From Janthinobacterium agaricidamnosum (GTDB lineage Bacteria; Pseudomonadota; Gammaproteobacteria; Burkholderiales; Burkholderiaceae_D), in contig NZ_CP033019.1 of the NCBI RefSeq assembly GCF_003667705.1, positions 3,534,001 through 3,598,000 of the forward strand: a stretch of 64,000 nt of DNA, given 5' to 3'. Each line of letters begins with the position of its first letter. Positions within the stretch are counted from its first letter, which is position 1. The notes beneath the pieces are model-generated. The model did no database searches, had not been told where the DNA came from, and worked only from the letters and a program-made list of their open reading frames with translations. The position numbers and the translations under genes were made by a program. This document shows, one piece after another, positions 19,549 through 28,590 of this stretch.

Positions 19549-19796
19549 CTTTTCGAGGCGTGATTATAAATCGCAATGGCGGGCTTGCGGCAGCTTAATA
19601 GTCGCGTCGTTGGTGCGGCAAGCGGGCCAAAAACGGCGCATACTCGAATCGCGCGCGTTGCAGCCGATATGCGCAGCGCGCATATGCAAGCATGGAAACA
19701 TTCGTTCGCCGCACTCGTCCACCCGCCTACACTGCGCGGCACGGAAGGCGGCTCGGGACACGATCCTGAGCGGCTGTTTCTCTGACAGGAGCCACC

Positions 19797-21188
19797 ATGA
19801 ATGATCGAATGCCATCCCCCTCCCAGCCGCCAGCGCTATACAAGCTGATCGGCAACACCCCGCTGGTCGAAGTCACCAGGCTCGATACGGGCCTGTGCCA
19901 GCTGTTCCTGAAACTGGAATCGCAAAATCCCGGCGGTTCCATCAAGGACCGCATCGGCCTGTCCATCATCGAAGCGGCCGAAGCGGACGGCCGCCTGCAG
20001 CCGGGCGGCACCATCGTCGAAGCCACGGCCGGCAACACGGGCATCGGCCTGGCCCTGGTCGGGCGCATCAAGGGCTACCGCGTGATTCTCGTCGTGCCCG
20101 ACAAGATGTCGACGGAAAAAGTGCTGCACCTGAAGGCGCTGGGCGCGGAAGTGCACACCACGCGCTCGGACGTGGGCAAGGGCCATCCCGAGTACTACCA
20201 GGATTATGCGGCGCGGCTGGCGCGCGAACTGCCGGGCGCCTTCTTCGCCGACCAGTTCAACAATCCCGCCAATCCGCTGGCCCACGAAACGACGACGGCT
20301 CCCGAAATCTGGGAGCAAACTGGCCATGACGTGGACGCCATCGTCGTCGGCGTCGGTTCGTCCGGCACCCTGACGGGCTTGACGCGCTACTTCCGCAAGA
20401 CGCAGCCCAAGCTCGAATTCGTTCTGGCCGACCCGCAAGGCTCCATCCTCACCGAATACATCGACACAGGAAAAATCAGCGACACAAGCGGGTCGTGGGC
20501 CGTCGAAGGCATCGGCGAAGACTTTATCCCGGCCATCGCCGACATGGACAGCGTCACGAAGGCCTATACCATCACGGACCAGGAAAGTTTTGATTCCGCG
20601 CGCGCCCTCTTGCGCGCCGAAGGTATTTTAGGCGGCTCATCCACCGGCACCCTGCTGGCAGCGGCCCTCAAATACTGCCGCGAACAGACTAGCCCGAAGC
20701 GCGTCGTCACGTTTGTCTGCGACACGGGGACGCGCTACTTATCCAAAGTCTACAACGACGGCTGGATGCGCGACCAGGGTCTGTTGCAGCGCGCGCGCTC
20801 GGGCGACTTGCGCGACCTGATCGGGCGCCGCTACGACGAGGGCGACGTCGTCAGCGTGGCGCCGGGCGACACCCTGCTCACGGCCTTCAACCGCATGCGC
20901 GCCAGCGACCTGGCCCAGTTGCCCGTCATTGATGCAGGTCAACTGGTCGGCATCCTTGACGAATCGGACTTGCTGCTGCACGTCTCGAGCGACGCCGCGC
21001 ATTTCGCATCGCTGGTGGGCGCCACCATGACGACGCAGATCGAAACGCTGGCGCCATCGAGCGGCTTGCCCGCCCTGCGCGCCACGCTGGACCGGGGCTT
21101 GACGGCCGTCGTCGCCGACGATACCGGCTTCTACGGCCTGATCACCCGCTTCGACCTTCTCAATCACTTACGCAGGACTTTATCTTGA
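19797..21188 (+). CDS. cbs: Cystathionine beta-synthase
   Basis: Condenses serine with homocysteine to cystathionine, the first step of reverse transsulfuration. The 463-residue protein has the fold-type II PLP core with Lys50 in NPGGSIKDR, the TAGNTG substrate loop and the glycine-rich VGVGSSGTLTG phosphate-binding loop. A C-terminal CBS-domain pair (about residues 340-460) has the layout of eukaryote-like CBS regulatory modules. CAGGAG precedes ATG 19797. The stop overlaps the start of the gamma-lyase gene by four bases, so the two are translationally coupled. Confidence 0.92.
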   Translation: MNDRMPSPSQPPALYKLIGNTPLVEVTRLDTGLCQLFLKLESQNPGGSIKDRIGLSIIEAAEADGRLQPGGTIVEATAGNTGIGLALVGRIKGYRVILVVPDKMSTEKVLHLKALGAEVHTTRSDVGKGHPEYYQDYAARLARELPGAFFADQFNNPANPLAHETTTAPEIWEQTGHDVDAIVVGVGSSGTLTGLTRYFRKTQPKLEFVLADPQGSILTEYIDTGKISDTSGSWAVEGIGEDFIPAIADMDSVTKAYTITDQESFDSARALLRAEGILGGSSTGTLLAAALKYCREQTSPKRVVTFVCDTGTRYLSKVYNDGWMRDQGLLQRARSGDLRDLIGRRYDEGDVVSVAPGDTLLTAFNRMRASDLAQLPVIDAGQLVGILDESDLLLHVSSDAAHFASLVGATMTTQIETLAPSSGLPALRATLDRGLTAVVADDTGFYGLITRFDLLNHLRRTLS

Positions 21189-22366
21189 GCCAAGACATCC
21201 CCCGCAAGAGCCATCTGGCCACCCGCGTCATCCACGCCGGCCAGTCGCCCGACCCGTCGACGGGCGCCATCATGCCGCCCATTTACGCCACCTCCACCTT
21301 CGTGCAGGACAGCCCCGGCGTGCACAAGGGCCTCGATTACGGCCGCTCGCACAATCCCACACGCTGGGCGCTCGAGCGCTGCGTGGCCGACCTGGAAGGC
21401 GGCAGCGCCGCGTTTGCGTTCGCCTCGGGCCTGGCCGCCATCTCGTCCGTGCTGGAATTGCTGGACGCGGGCAGCCACATCGTCGCCGGCGACGACATGT
21501 ACGGCGGCACGTATCGACTGTTCGAGCGCGTGCGCCGGCGTTCGGCCGGCCACGCATTCACGTATGTCGACCTGACGAATCCCGAGAACCTGCTGGCCGC
21601 GCTGCGCCCGGAAACGAAGATGGTGTGGGTGGAAACGCCGACCAACCCGATGCTGAAGCTGGCCGACTTGCGGGCGATCGCCGGCATCTGCCGCGAGCGG
21701 GGCATCATCGCCGTGGCCGACAACACGTTCGCCAGCCCGCTGGTGCAGCGCCCCCTGGAACATGGTTTCGACATCGTCGTCCATTCGACCACCAAGTACT
21801 TGAACGGCCACTCGGACATCATCGGCGGCATCGCCATCGTCGGCGCGGAGGAACGCCAGGCGGAATGGCGCGAGCAGCTGGGCTTCCTGCAAAACTCGGT
21901 GGGGGCGATTGCCGGGCCTTTCGACAGCTTTCTGGCTTTGCGCGGCGTGAAAACCCTGGCTATCCGCATGCAGCGCCATTGCGAAAGTGCCCTGGTGCTG
22001 GCGCAGTGGCTGGAACAGCAAAAGGAAGTCAAACAGGTGTTTTATCCGGGCCTGGCGTCGCACCCGCAGCACGCGCTGGCGCAGCGCCAGATGGATGGTT
22101 TCGGCGGCATCATCTCGATCGACCTCGACACCGACCTGGCTGGCGCGCGGCGCTTCCTCGAGCGTTGCGAGGTGTTCGCCCTGGCCGAAAGCCTGGGCGG
22201 CGTGGAAAGCCTAATCGAGCACCCGGCCCTGATGACGCATGCCAGCATTCCCGCCGAACAGCGGGCCAAGCTGGGCATAGGCGACGGCTTGATCCGCCTG
22301 TCGGTGGGGATCGAGGATATCGAGGATTTGCGCCATGACTTGCGCACGGCGCTGGACGCGATTTGA
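21185..22366 (+). CDS. Cystathionine gamma-lyase (Cys/Met metabolism PLP enzyme)
   Basis: A 393-residue Cys/Met-metabolism PLP enzyme. The catalytic lysine is Lys204 in HSTTKYLNGHSD; upstream lies YGRSHNPTRWALE, and SLGGVESLIEHPALMTH near the C-terminus is typical of gamma-lyases and gamma-synthases. Coupling to cbs argues for cystathionine gamma-lyase (cystathionine to cysteine) rather than gamma-synthase. The start is TTG 21185, inside the last codons of cbs, with GCAGGA upstream. Together the pair converts homocysteine sulfur to cysteine. Confidence 0.9.
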   Translation: MSQDIPRKSHLATRVIHAGQSPDPSTGAIMPPIYATSTFVQDSPGVHKGLDYGRSHNPTRWALERCVADLEGGSAAFAFASGLAAISSVLELLDAGSHIVAGDDMYGGTYRLFERVRRRSAGHAFTYVDLTNPENLLAALRPETKMVWVETPTNPMLKLADLRAIAGICRERGIIAVADNTFASPLVQRPLEHGFDIVVHSTTKYLNGHSDIIGGIAIVGAEERQAEWREQLGFLQNSVGAIAGPFDSFLALRGVKTLAIRMQRHCESALVLAQWLEQQKEVKQVFYPGLASHPQHALAQRQMDGFGGIISIDLDTDLAGARRFLERCEVFALAESLGGVESLIEHPALMTHASIPAEQRAKLGIGDGLIRLSVGIEDIEDLRHDLRTALDAI

Positions 22367-22374
22367 GGGGAGAG

Positions 22375-22463
22375 GTGTCGGATTACGCTGCGCTAATCCG
22401 ACCTACGCTATGCCGAGGGCGGTAGGTCGGATTAGCTCGGCAACGCCGGGCGTAATCCGACAC
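22375..22463. repeat. Nested inverted repeat of the TCGGATTA family (REP/BIME-like)
   Basis: The outer arms GTGTCGGATTACG (22375-22387) and CGTAATCCGACAC (22451-22463) enclose perfect inner arms GCTAATCCGACCTAC (22392-22406) and GTAGGTCGGATTAGC (22422-22436). All four arms share the TCGGATTA core. It lies between convergent genes. A partial copy of the same core starts at 63977. Such repeats are common extragenic palindromes in many proteobacteria. Confidence 0.9.
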
Positions 22464-22473
22464 ACCACAAACC

Positions 22474-24693
22474 TCACTCCCCCGGCCGATACCTGCGCTC
22501 CAGGTGCTTCGCCACGTCCTCCGGATAAAACAACACCTCCTTGAATTCGCCGCGCGCATACATGGCCGCCTGGTCCTGGAAGTGCGGCGACTTCGGGTCG
22601 CCGCTCTGGCCGCCCGCGAGGATGCTTTTCGCCTTGATGCGGGGGCCGAATTCCACGGCCGCGACAAAGCTGTTGCCGCGTTCGCCGTAAATACGCTTCG
22701 TGGTACTCCTGCTGCTCTGGCCATACGCGGCCAGCGCGCCCCAGTTACCCGATGCATACGGCACGGACAAGCTGGCTTGCGCATCGTCAAACGGCTGCAC
22801 GATGTCGCCCGTCAGGCGCTGGAAGCGGTTGATCTCGCCCCACGGCGTTTGCCAGTGGCCGAAATCGCGCTGCAGTTTGTCCGCCGCCGTCGCCAGGGCA
22901 GCCAGCCGCTGCGCCGCCGTAACCTTGTCCGTCGCCAGAAAATCGACCACGGGCACGCCTTGTTCCCGCGCCTGCTTGCCCGTCAGCTCGGCCAGCTCCT
23001 GGCCCCAGAACACGGCCAGCGAGGTAGCGGTGGAAGTGAGCGAATAGCGCCAGTCCCAGGCCCGCAGCAAGGCGATCTTGCCGGCCAGCGCCAGCTGTTG
23101 CGCGCCGCCGGCCGGCAGCGCATCGTAGGCCGCAAACAAGGGCGGCAGCAGCGCTTCGAAGGCCGTCAGTTCGCTGTCGTAGGAGGCGGCGATCAGGCTG
23201 TCGAGCGTGAAATCCTTCCTGTTCTGGAAGATCTTGACGGCATGCAGGCCGCGCGCGTTTTCGCCGTAGACCGACATGTAGGCGGGATAATCCTGCTGGC
23301 GCGGGCTGTTGGCACCGGCCGCCGAATACGGCCAGTTGTTCGTATTCTGGATCCAGCCATTCTTCGGATTGAACAAGGTGATGGTTTGCGCCACCGTGTG
23401 CAGCCCTTTCCATTCCGTGGCCGGGTCGCTGCCGTCGACGGGCTGCTTCCAGTTGAAGCGCGGGTCGCGCACGGGGATGAAATTGCCGTGAAAGTAGGCG
23501 ATATTGCCGTCCCCGTCCGCATACACGGTGTTGTTCGACGAATTCGTGCGCAATTCCATCGTTTGATAAAACGCAGCATAATCGCGCGCCTTGGTGCGCG
23601 TGTACGACTGCATGAGCGCCTTCAACGGCTCGTTCATCAGGCGCACGGCCACCCATTTACCGTCCAGCGCGCGCACGATGGGGCCGTGGTGGCTGTAATA
23701 GACGGTGATGGTTGTCGATCCCATGCCGCCATCGGCCAGTTTATAGGGCAAGGTAATCGGCACGGTTTTCAAAGGGCGCAGCCCGCCGTCATAGCGATAG
23801 AACCATGCGCCGTCCTTGTCGACGATGCTTTCCAGGTATTCGTCGATGACGTCGCCGCCGCCCGATGTATGCATCCAGCCCAGGCGTTCATTGAAGCCCT
23901 GGTAGACGAAGAACTGGCCCCAGGTGACGGCGCCATACGCGTTCAGGCCTTCGCCGCTGGTCATCTGCACTTCGGGACGGAAGTAGAACGACGTATGCGG
24001 GTTGATCATCAAGAGCGCATGGCCGTTTTTGGTAATCGCGGGCGCGATGGCGAAGCCGTTCGAGCCGCTCGGTTCGGGGTCCAGACCTGACGCCAACCTG
24101 GTCTCCACGCTGGCCAGCGCCATGGCGACGGGCCTGGCCTGCTGGCCGTAGAACGCTTCGAGCTGCGTCAGGTTGACCGATTCGATATCGCCGCCGATGC
24201 TGCCCTCGCTGAAACTGAGGGCCATCCACGGCTCGAAATGCGTAATCAAGCGAGGTTTGACGTGCGGATGCGTGGCCAGGTAAAAATTCAGGCCGTCGGC
24301 AAAGGCATCCATAAGTTTCTGCAGCCACGGCGGGCTGGCGCGGTACTGCGCCTGCAGCTCCTGCGGATCGATGAAGAGCTTCATGCGCAGGTCGCGGTAC
24401 AGCTCCCGCTCGCCCTCCACTTCCGCCAGCCGCCCCATGGCATTGATATAGTTCAATTCCACGCGGGGGAAATCGTCTTCGGCCTGCGCATACATCAGGC
24501 CGAAGACGGCATCGGCATCCGTCTTGCCCGTCACGTGGGGTATGCCCCAGGTGTCGCGCGCGATGCTGACGTTGGCGGCCTGCGCCTGCCAGCGGGCCAC
24601 GTCCGTGACGGAAGCTGCGGGCGCCGCCAGCGCGGGAGGAGCGGCAACGATGCCGCAGGCGATGGCGGCGAACAAGGCACGGCGAACTGGCAT
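22474..24693 (-). CDS. Penicillin-acylase-family N-terminal-nucleophile hydrolase
   Basis: A 739-residue exported amidase of the penicillin amidase family, which includes penicillin and acyl-homoserine-lactone acylases. The signal peptide ends near residues 23-24 (PPALAAPA). The precursor would self-cleave before Ser211 in EPSGSNGFAIAP, giving an alpha chain and a beta chain whose N-terminal Ser is the nucleophile. The MINPHTSFYFRPE and WGQFFVYQGFNERLGWMHT segments are typical. The substrate is not determined; quorum-signal or beta-lactam side-chain hydrolysis are possibilities. The gene is 14 bases from the ParB-domain gene and may be co-transcribed with it. Confidence 0.9.
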   Translation of the reverse strand: MPVRRALFAAIACGIVAAPPALAAPAASVTDVARWQAQAANVSIARDTWGIPHVTGKTDADAVFGLMYAQAEDDFPRVELNYINAMGRLAEVEGERELYRDLRMKLFIDPQELQAQYRASPPWLQKLMDAFADGLNFYLATHPHVKPRLITHFEPWMALSFSEGSIGGDIESVNLTQLEAFYGQQARPVAMALASVETRLASGLDPEPSGSNGFAIAPAITKNGHALLMINPHTSFYFRPEVQMTSGEGLNAYGAVTWGQFFVYQGFNERLGWMHTSGGGDVIDEYLESIVDKDGAWFYRYDGGLRPLKTVPITLPYKLADGGMGSTTITVYYSHHGPIVRALDGKWVAVRLMNEPLKALMQSYTRTKARDYAAFYQTMELRTNSSNNTVYADGDGNIAYFHGNFIPVRDPRFNWKQPVDGSDPATEWKGLHTVAQTITLFNPKNGWIQNTNNWPYSAAGANSPRQQDYPAYMSVYGENARGLHAVKIFQNRKDFTLDSLIAASYDSELTAFEALLPPLFAAYDALPAGGAQQLALAGKIALLRAWDWRYSLTSTATSLAVFWGQELAELTGKQAREQGVPVVDFLATDKVTAAQRLAALATAADKLQRDFGHWQTPWGEINRFQRLTGDIVQPFDDAQASLSVPYASGNWGALAAYGQSSRSTTKRIYGERGNSFVAAVEFGPRIKAKSILAGGQSGDPKSPHFQDQAAMYARGEFKEVLFYPEDVAKHLERRYRPGE

Positions 24694-24707
24694 GCACTAC
24701 TCCAATA

Positions 24708-25547
24708 TCAGGATGCGTCGATCAGGGCGGCGATACGCTGGTTGAGTTCCACATTTTCCGCCTGCAGCTGCGCCACTTTCTGCTTCAAGCTGGCGATCTC
24801 GCCGCGCAGGCGCTCCGTTTCGGACGGCGTTTGGGCCGCGTTTTCCGCCCACGGCTCGTTGCCCGTCTCCGGCGTATCCTGCGACACGTGCGGCGCCTTC
24901 GGCTCGCGCGGCGTGCGCGTGGCGGCGCGCTGTTCGCGGATTTCCTTGGCCGCCTGGCGTAATAATTTCTTGCCGCCGGCGACGGCCGCCACCTGCTCTT
25001 CCGGCGGCAGCGATGCCACGGTGGCCGCGGCATTGATCGAGATCGTGCCCGAACGGACGGCTTCCACCAGCTCGGGCGAAGCGGCTTTCTGGATCTTCTC
25101 GATCTGGCTGATCTGGTTGCTGCTCAATCTGGCCGCCTTGGCCACCTCTTCGCGCGTGCTCATGGGAGGCTTGGGCGCGTTTTCGCCATCGGGCGCGTCC
25201 TGGGCGCTGACGGGCGCCGGGCTTCGCGCGGCGACGATCTCCTTCTTGCGCAAGGCCAGCACGCCGCGCTGGAAGTCCGACACGCTGCGGCGCGCCAGGT
25301 GATTGTCGATCATCCACAGCATGACGTCGTCGAGCGAGGTAAAGCTGGTGTTCTGGATGGTCTTGAATTCGATGCCGTGCTGGCGGCAGATGGCGTAGCG
25401 GTTATGCCCGTCGATCAGCACGTCGTTCCACAGCACCAGCGCATCGCGGCAGCCTTCGGCCAGCAGGCTGCGCTCGAGCGCCGCGTACTCGCTGGCGGTG
25501 AGCGGGTCGATATACGACTGCAGCACCTGATTGATAGTGATATTCAT
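24708..25547 (-). CDS. ParB/KorB-like nuclease-domain protein with coiled-coil tail
   Basis: A 279-residue protein. Residues about 10-85 form a ParB N-terminal domain (LTASEYAALERSLLAEGCRD, DVLIDGHNRYAICRQHGIEF), including the GHNRY box. A helix-turn-helix-like region follows (STREEVAKAARLSSNQISQI), then a coiled coil of about 35 residues (LRGEIASLKQKVAQLQAENV). It is not a chromosomal parB, since no parA is adjacent. It looks like a stand-alone ParB-type DNA-binding protein, often plasmid- or island-derived. ATG 25547 has GAGGAC upstream. Confidence 0.8.
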   Translation of the reverse strand: MNITINQVLQSYIDPLTASEYAALERSLLAEGCRDALVLWNDVLIDGHNRYAICRQHGIEFKTIQNTSFTSLDDVMLWMIDNHLARRSVSDFQRGVLALRKKEIVAARSPAPVSAQDAPDGENAPKPPMSTREEVAKAARLSSNQISQIEKIQKAASPELVEAVRSGTISINAAATVASLPPEEQVAAVAGGKKLLRQAAKEIREQRAATRTPREPKAPHVSQDTPETGNEPWAENAAQTPSETERLRGEIASLKQKVAQLQAENVELNQRIAALIDAS

Positions 25548-25773
25548 GGTTGTCCTCAATATTGCGGCGCGATGGTCCGCGCCGGCACGAATGCTACACC
25601 ATCCGCCCTCCATAAGGCTGACCGAGGTCCCCCATCGCTCGTCACGGCAGAAAAAAGCACATTTTTCCTTTCCTTCAGAAGCAACTGAACTTATCATTTG
25701 GCAATATTTAACGACCTTCCCCTTACTCGCGCCTGCTTGCGTATGAGCGCTTCGAAGACAAACAAGGAAATCA

Positions 25774-26466
25774 ATGAAAAAGTTATGCCGCGTCGCCATC
25801 GCTGCCCTGGTACTCAGCGGGTGCGCCACCATGGAAGTGCGCGAGACCACCCGCACGATGGAACGCATCGGCCATGATCCGCAACTGAATGTCGTTTCAA
25901 AGGTCACTTCCGGTGAAGCACTGTTGTCCACATTTCAATACACAAGCAAAACGGGCTATCAGATTTACGATGGACGCGCCGTGTCGATTGGCGGCGGACG
26001 TGTAGCCGTCATCGAGGGCGACTTCCTGTACCGCGCCGATGTCGAGGGAAAACCTGCTTACTGCACTGAACGGCAGGTATTCAATATGCTGCTGCCCGGA
26101 ATGACCAAGAATGCCTGTTTTGCCGACCGAAACAATGATGGCCTGCTGGACCAGGTGATGATCGCAGGCGATCTGGCGTGGTGGCACGAAGACGTCAGCC
26201 CCGGCATCAAATTCGGCCCGGGAGTGGAAACTGCACCTATCGACAGGTCCATCAATTCACAATTGCTATATCAGGGCTACAGCAATAAGACATTGCGCAT
26301 TGCCTACCGGGAGTATGCGGGCAGCCTGGCAAGGCCGTCGTTTTCGCAAGATTTATCATTCGAGATCACAAGTTTTCCTGCGGAAATCACCTTCAGGAAA
26401 ATCAAGATCCAAGTACGTAGCGCAGGAAATCAGGGCCTGGAATACCAAATCATTGGCGGCTACTGA
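25774..26466 (+). CDS. Lipoprotein of unknown function
   Basis: A 230-residue lipoprotein: MKKLCRVAIAALVLSGCATM gives a lipobox LSGC with Cys17. The mature part has a predicted beta-rich character and two cysteines (YCTERQ, NACFADRNNDGLLDQ); the latter resembles a calcium-binding DxNxDG-like loop (DRNNDGLLD). No family is recognised. AAGGAAATCA precedes ATG 25774. It is followed after 36 bases by the first DUF2939 gene, so an envelope-related cluster is possible. Confidence 0.7.
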   Translation: MKKLCRVAIAALVLSGCATMEVRETTRTMERIGHDPQLNVVSKVTSGEALLSTFQYTSKTGYQIYDGRAVSIGGGRVAVIEGDFLYRADVEGKPAYCTERQVFNMLLPGMTKNACFADRNNDGLLDQVMIAGDLAWWHEDVSPGIKFGPGVETAPIDRSINSQLLYQGYSNKTLRIAYREYAGSLARPSFSQDLSFEITSFPAEITFRKIKIQVRSAGNQGLEYQIIGGY

Positions 26467-26502
26467 CACTCGCGGGCAAGTTGCGATCCAGGCAGATATA
26501 GC

Positions 26503-26949
26503 ATGAAAAGAAAGTACGCCACCGCGATCATTTTTACCGTCGCCGCCATCGGCTTCACCTGGGTCAGCCCCTACATCGCCATGTACCGCATCAGCATCGC
26601 GGCGAAATCCGTGCGCCTGGAAAACTTGGCGCAGCAGGCCGACCTGCCTGCGATCCGCGCCAGCGTGGCGCGCCAGCTGCGCGCGGGCGGCGAAACGGCC
26701 AATGACGATGATTTCAAGGAAATGCTCGACACCATCGTCTCGCCGCCCGGCATCACGGTATTGATCTTGCACGGCAAGCAGGGGGCTGATGGCAAGCGCC
26801 ACGACTTCGGCATGGCGTACCGCTCTTGGAATGAAGTGGTGCTGCGGCGCAGCGGCGCCGGCCCCGCCGCCAGCCAGTTTCTGCTGCGCCGCCATGGCAT
26901 CTGGGACTGGAAGCTGATGGACATTACCCTGCCGCCGGAATTACTCTAA
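26503..26949 (+). CDS. DUF2939 protein, first paralogue
   Basis: A 148-residue protein with a single N-terminal membrane segment or uncleaved signal (residues 5-22) and the DUF2939 pattern: SPYIAMYRISIAAKSVRLEN, then LPAIRASVARQL, then SWNEVVLRRSGAG and ending GIWDWKLMDITLPPELL. It is a clear paralogue of the next gene at 27066, with the same order of motifs. The family role is unknown; it is probably periplasm-facing. ATG 26503 is used. Confidence 0.8.
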   Translation: MKRKYATAIIFTVAAIGFTWVSPYIAMYRISIAAKSVRLENLAQQADLPAIRASVARQLRAGGETANDDDFKEMLDTIVSPPGITVLILHGKQGADGKRHDFGMAYRSWNEVVLRRSGAGPAASQFLLRRHGIWDWKLMDITLPPELL

Positions 26950-27065
26950 AGAAACTTGATCTAAAACAACACTTACCTAAACCGTCATATTGATTTTGGG
27001 AAATATTATGTAGAATGCCAACACCTCAGGCGCACCGGGTCGCCAGGCATCCGAGAGATTGCACG

Positions 27066-27578
27066 ATGAAAAGAATGATGCTTCTCGCTGTAGCGGTACT
27101 GGTCGCGCTGGCCGGCGTCTTCTATGGCAGCCCGTACTTCACCATGAACAAGATCCGCGCGGCCACCATGGACGAGGATACGCAGGCGCTGGCCGCGCAG
27201 ATCGACCTGGCCCGGTTGCGCGGCAGCCTGGGGCAGCAACTGCACACCCTGTTCTCGGCGCCGGAAGTGGCCGACGATATCAATCCCGAGGTCATCGATC
27301 CCTTGCTCGACACCATGCTGATGCCCGAAGGCATCGTCGCATTGATGAAGCTCAATGACCGCTACGAAAACCCGATCGCCAAGGTCAGCGACATCAGCGG
27401 CCGCAAGCGCAACACCAAGCCCGACTACAGGCTGCGCTACACCTCGTGGAACAGCGTGGTGGTGCAGCGCGCCCACAGCAAAAGCCATATCGGCGAACTG
27501 ACCCTGACGCGCGACGGCCTGTGGCACTGGAAGCTGGTATCGGTGGCCCTGCCAAAGAACTTGCTGGCCGACGCGTAA
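27066..27578 (+). CDS. DUF2939 protein, second paralogue
   Basis: A 170-residue DUF2939 protein that begins MKRMMLLAVAVLVALAGVFY. SPYFTMNKIRAATMDEDTQA mirrors the first paralogue, as do LARLRGSLGQQL, YTSWNSVVVQRAHSKS and GLWHWKLVSVALPKNLL at the end. A tandem duplication followed by divergence explains the pair. The 116-base gap between them contains an AT-rich segment (TAAACCGTCATATTGATTTT) that may hold a separate promoter. Function is unknown. Confidence 0.8.
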   Translation: MKRMMLLAVAVLVALAGVFYGSPYFTMNKIRAATMDEDTQALAAQIDLARLRGSLGQQLHTLFSAPEVADDINPEVIDPLLDTMLMPEGIVALMKLNDRYENPIAKVSDISGRKRNTKPDYRLRYTSWNSVVVQRAHSKSHIGELTLTRDGLWHWKLVSVALPKNLLADA

Positions 27579-27664
27579 AGCGCCCGCCCTTCGTGTCGTC
27601 AATCCAGCGGCTATCCGACACCGGACACTGCTATCATCGGATTTTGATTTCCAACGGAGGCAGC

Positions 27665-27877
27665 ATGTCAGACCTGGTACAACACGCACTGGCCCACGCG
27701 GGCAAACCGGCCACCACGCCCTGGGTGGTGACCTTGGTCGGCGGTGAAAAACTCACCGGCCCCATTTCCCCGCTCAGCGACGGCTGCTACGCCATCGGCC
27801 TGGGACAAATCAAGTACTTTTCCAGCGACAAGGTCGCCTGCCTGAATGTATCGGGCGCGGGCGCATTTCCTATCTGA
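27665..27877 (+). CDS. Small conserved-looking hypothetical protein
   Basis: A 70-residue cytoplasmic protein (MSDLVQHALAHAGKPATTPW...). A GGEKLTGPISPLSDGCYAIG turn-rich core suggests a small beta barrel. The good ribosome-binding site CGGAGG seven bases before ATG 27665 and tight spacing to the next gene (11 bases) support that it is real. No family is recognised. Confidence 0.65.
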   Translation: MSDLVQHALAHAGKPATTPWVVTLVGGEKLTGPISPLSDGCYAIGLGQIKYFSSDKVACLNVSGAGAFPI

Positions 27878-27888
27878 AGATCTTGCCA

Positions 27889-28278
27889 ATGGATGACGCG
27901 CGGGATACTCAGCAGGACAGCCTGGCGGCGCAGCTGCAGGCGCTGGAAGCGGCGCTGCAAAGCCAGGCGGTGCGCGCCGACAGGGCCAGGCTGGCGGCCC
28001 TGCTGGCTGACGACTTCGTCGAGTTCGGCAGCTCGGGCAATCTCTGGACGCGCGCGGCAACCCTGGCGGACTTGCCGGTGGAAGACTTTTGCCAGCGCAG
28101 CATCCACGATTTTCAGGCCCGCTTGCTGGCCGACGATGTTGCCTTGGTTACCTACCGCTCGCAACGCCACGCTAACGGCACCCTGCCCGCCAGCGCCAGC
28201 TTGCGCAGTTCCTTGTGGAAATGGCGCGATGGCCGCTGGCAAATGATTTTTCACCAGGGCACGCCCATTCCCGGCTGA
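27889..28278 (+). CDS. NTF2/SnoaL-like (DUF4440) protein
   Basis: A 129-residue single-domain protein of the NTF2-like fold. A long N-terminal helix (LAAQLQALEAALQSQAVRAD) leads to LAALLADDFVEFGSSGNLWT, then VALVTYRSQRHANG and SSLWKWRDGRWQMIFHQGTP. These are the hallmarks of DUF4440/SnoaL-like proteins with small-molecule-binding cavities. No catalytic assignment is possible. ATG 27889 is taken; the gene lies 11 bases behind the small hypothetical gene and is probably co-transcribed. Confidence 0.78.
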   Translation: MDDARDTQQDSLAAQLQALEAALQSQAVRADRARLAALLADDFVEFGSSGNLWTRAATLADLPVEDFCQRSIHDFQARLLADDVALVTYRSQRHANGTLPASASLRSSLWKWRDGRWQMIFHQGTPIPG

Positions 28279-28354
28279 TCCACCTCCCCGAAGATACTGT
28301 CCTGCGCCCGATCAAACGGCGCAGGAACCAGCATCCATGCCGAAAAGTTGTTTT

Positions 28355-28382
28355 TTGACACGCAAAATATCATTGATTTAAT
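28355..28382 (+). promoter_or_regulatory. Candidate sigma-70 promoter of second chemoreceptor
   Basis: TTGACA (28355-28360), a perfect -35, is followed after 16 bases by TTTAAT (28377-28382) as -10. It lies about 210 bases before the receptor start in a strongly AT-rich stretch. The rest of the 28279-28590 gap has no gene. Confidence 0.6.
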
Positions 28383-28590
28383 GAATTTTTTGTGCAACAA
28401 TGAATTTAATAAATAAAACAAATAAATTATTGAAATCGGTTTTTTAAATTAATTCCATCCTTGCACCACGAATCCGTGTTCTGGATAGAAAAGCACTGCG
28501 TAGGACTCGACCCGTCGCCAGGCAAGCGCCTGCCACCGGTCTCACGCAAGCCCCCTTTCTAATCATCACCACGTATTTTGGAGAGACATC

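Noticed and set aside
25299..25688. Plus-strand frame opposite the ParB-domain gene
   Set aside because: It is antisense to a gene with clear ParB motifs and shows no domain of its own.
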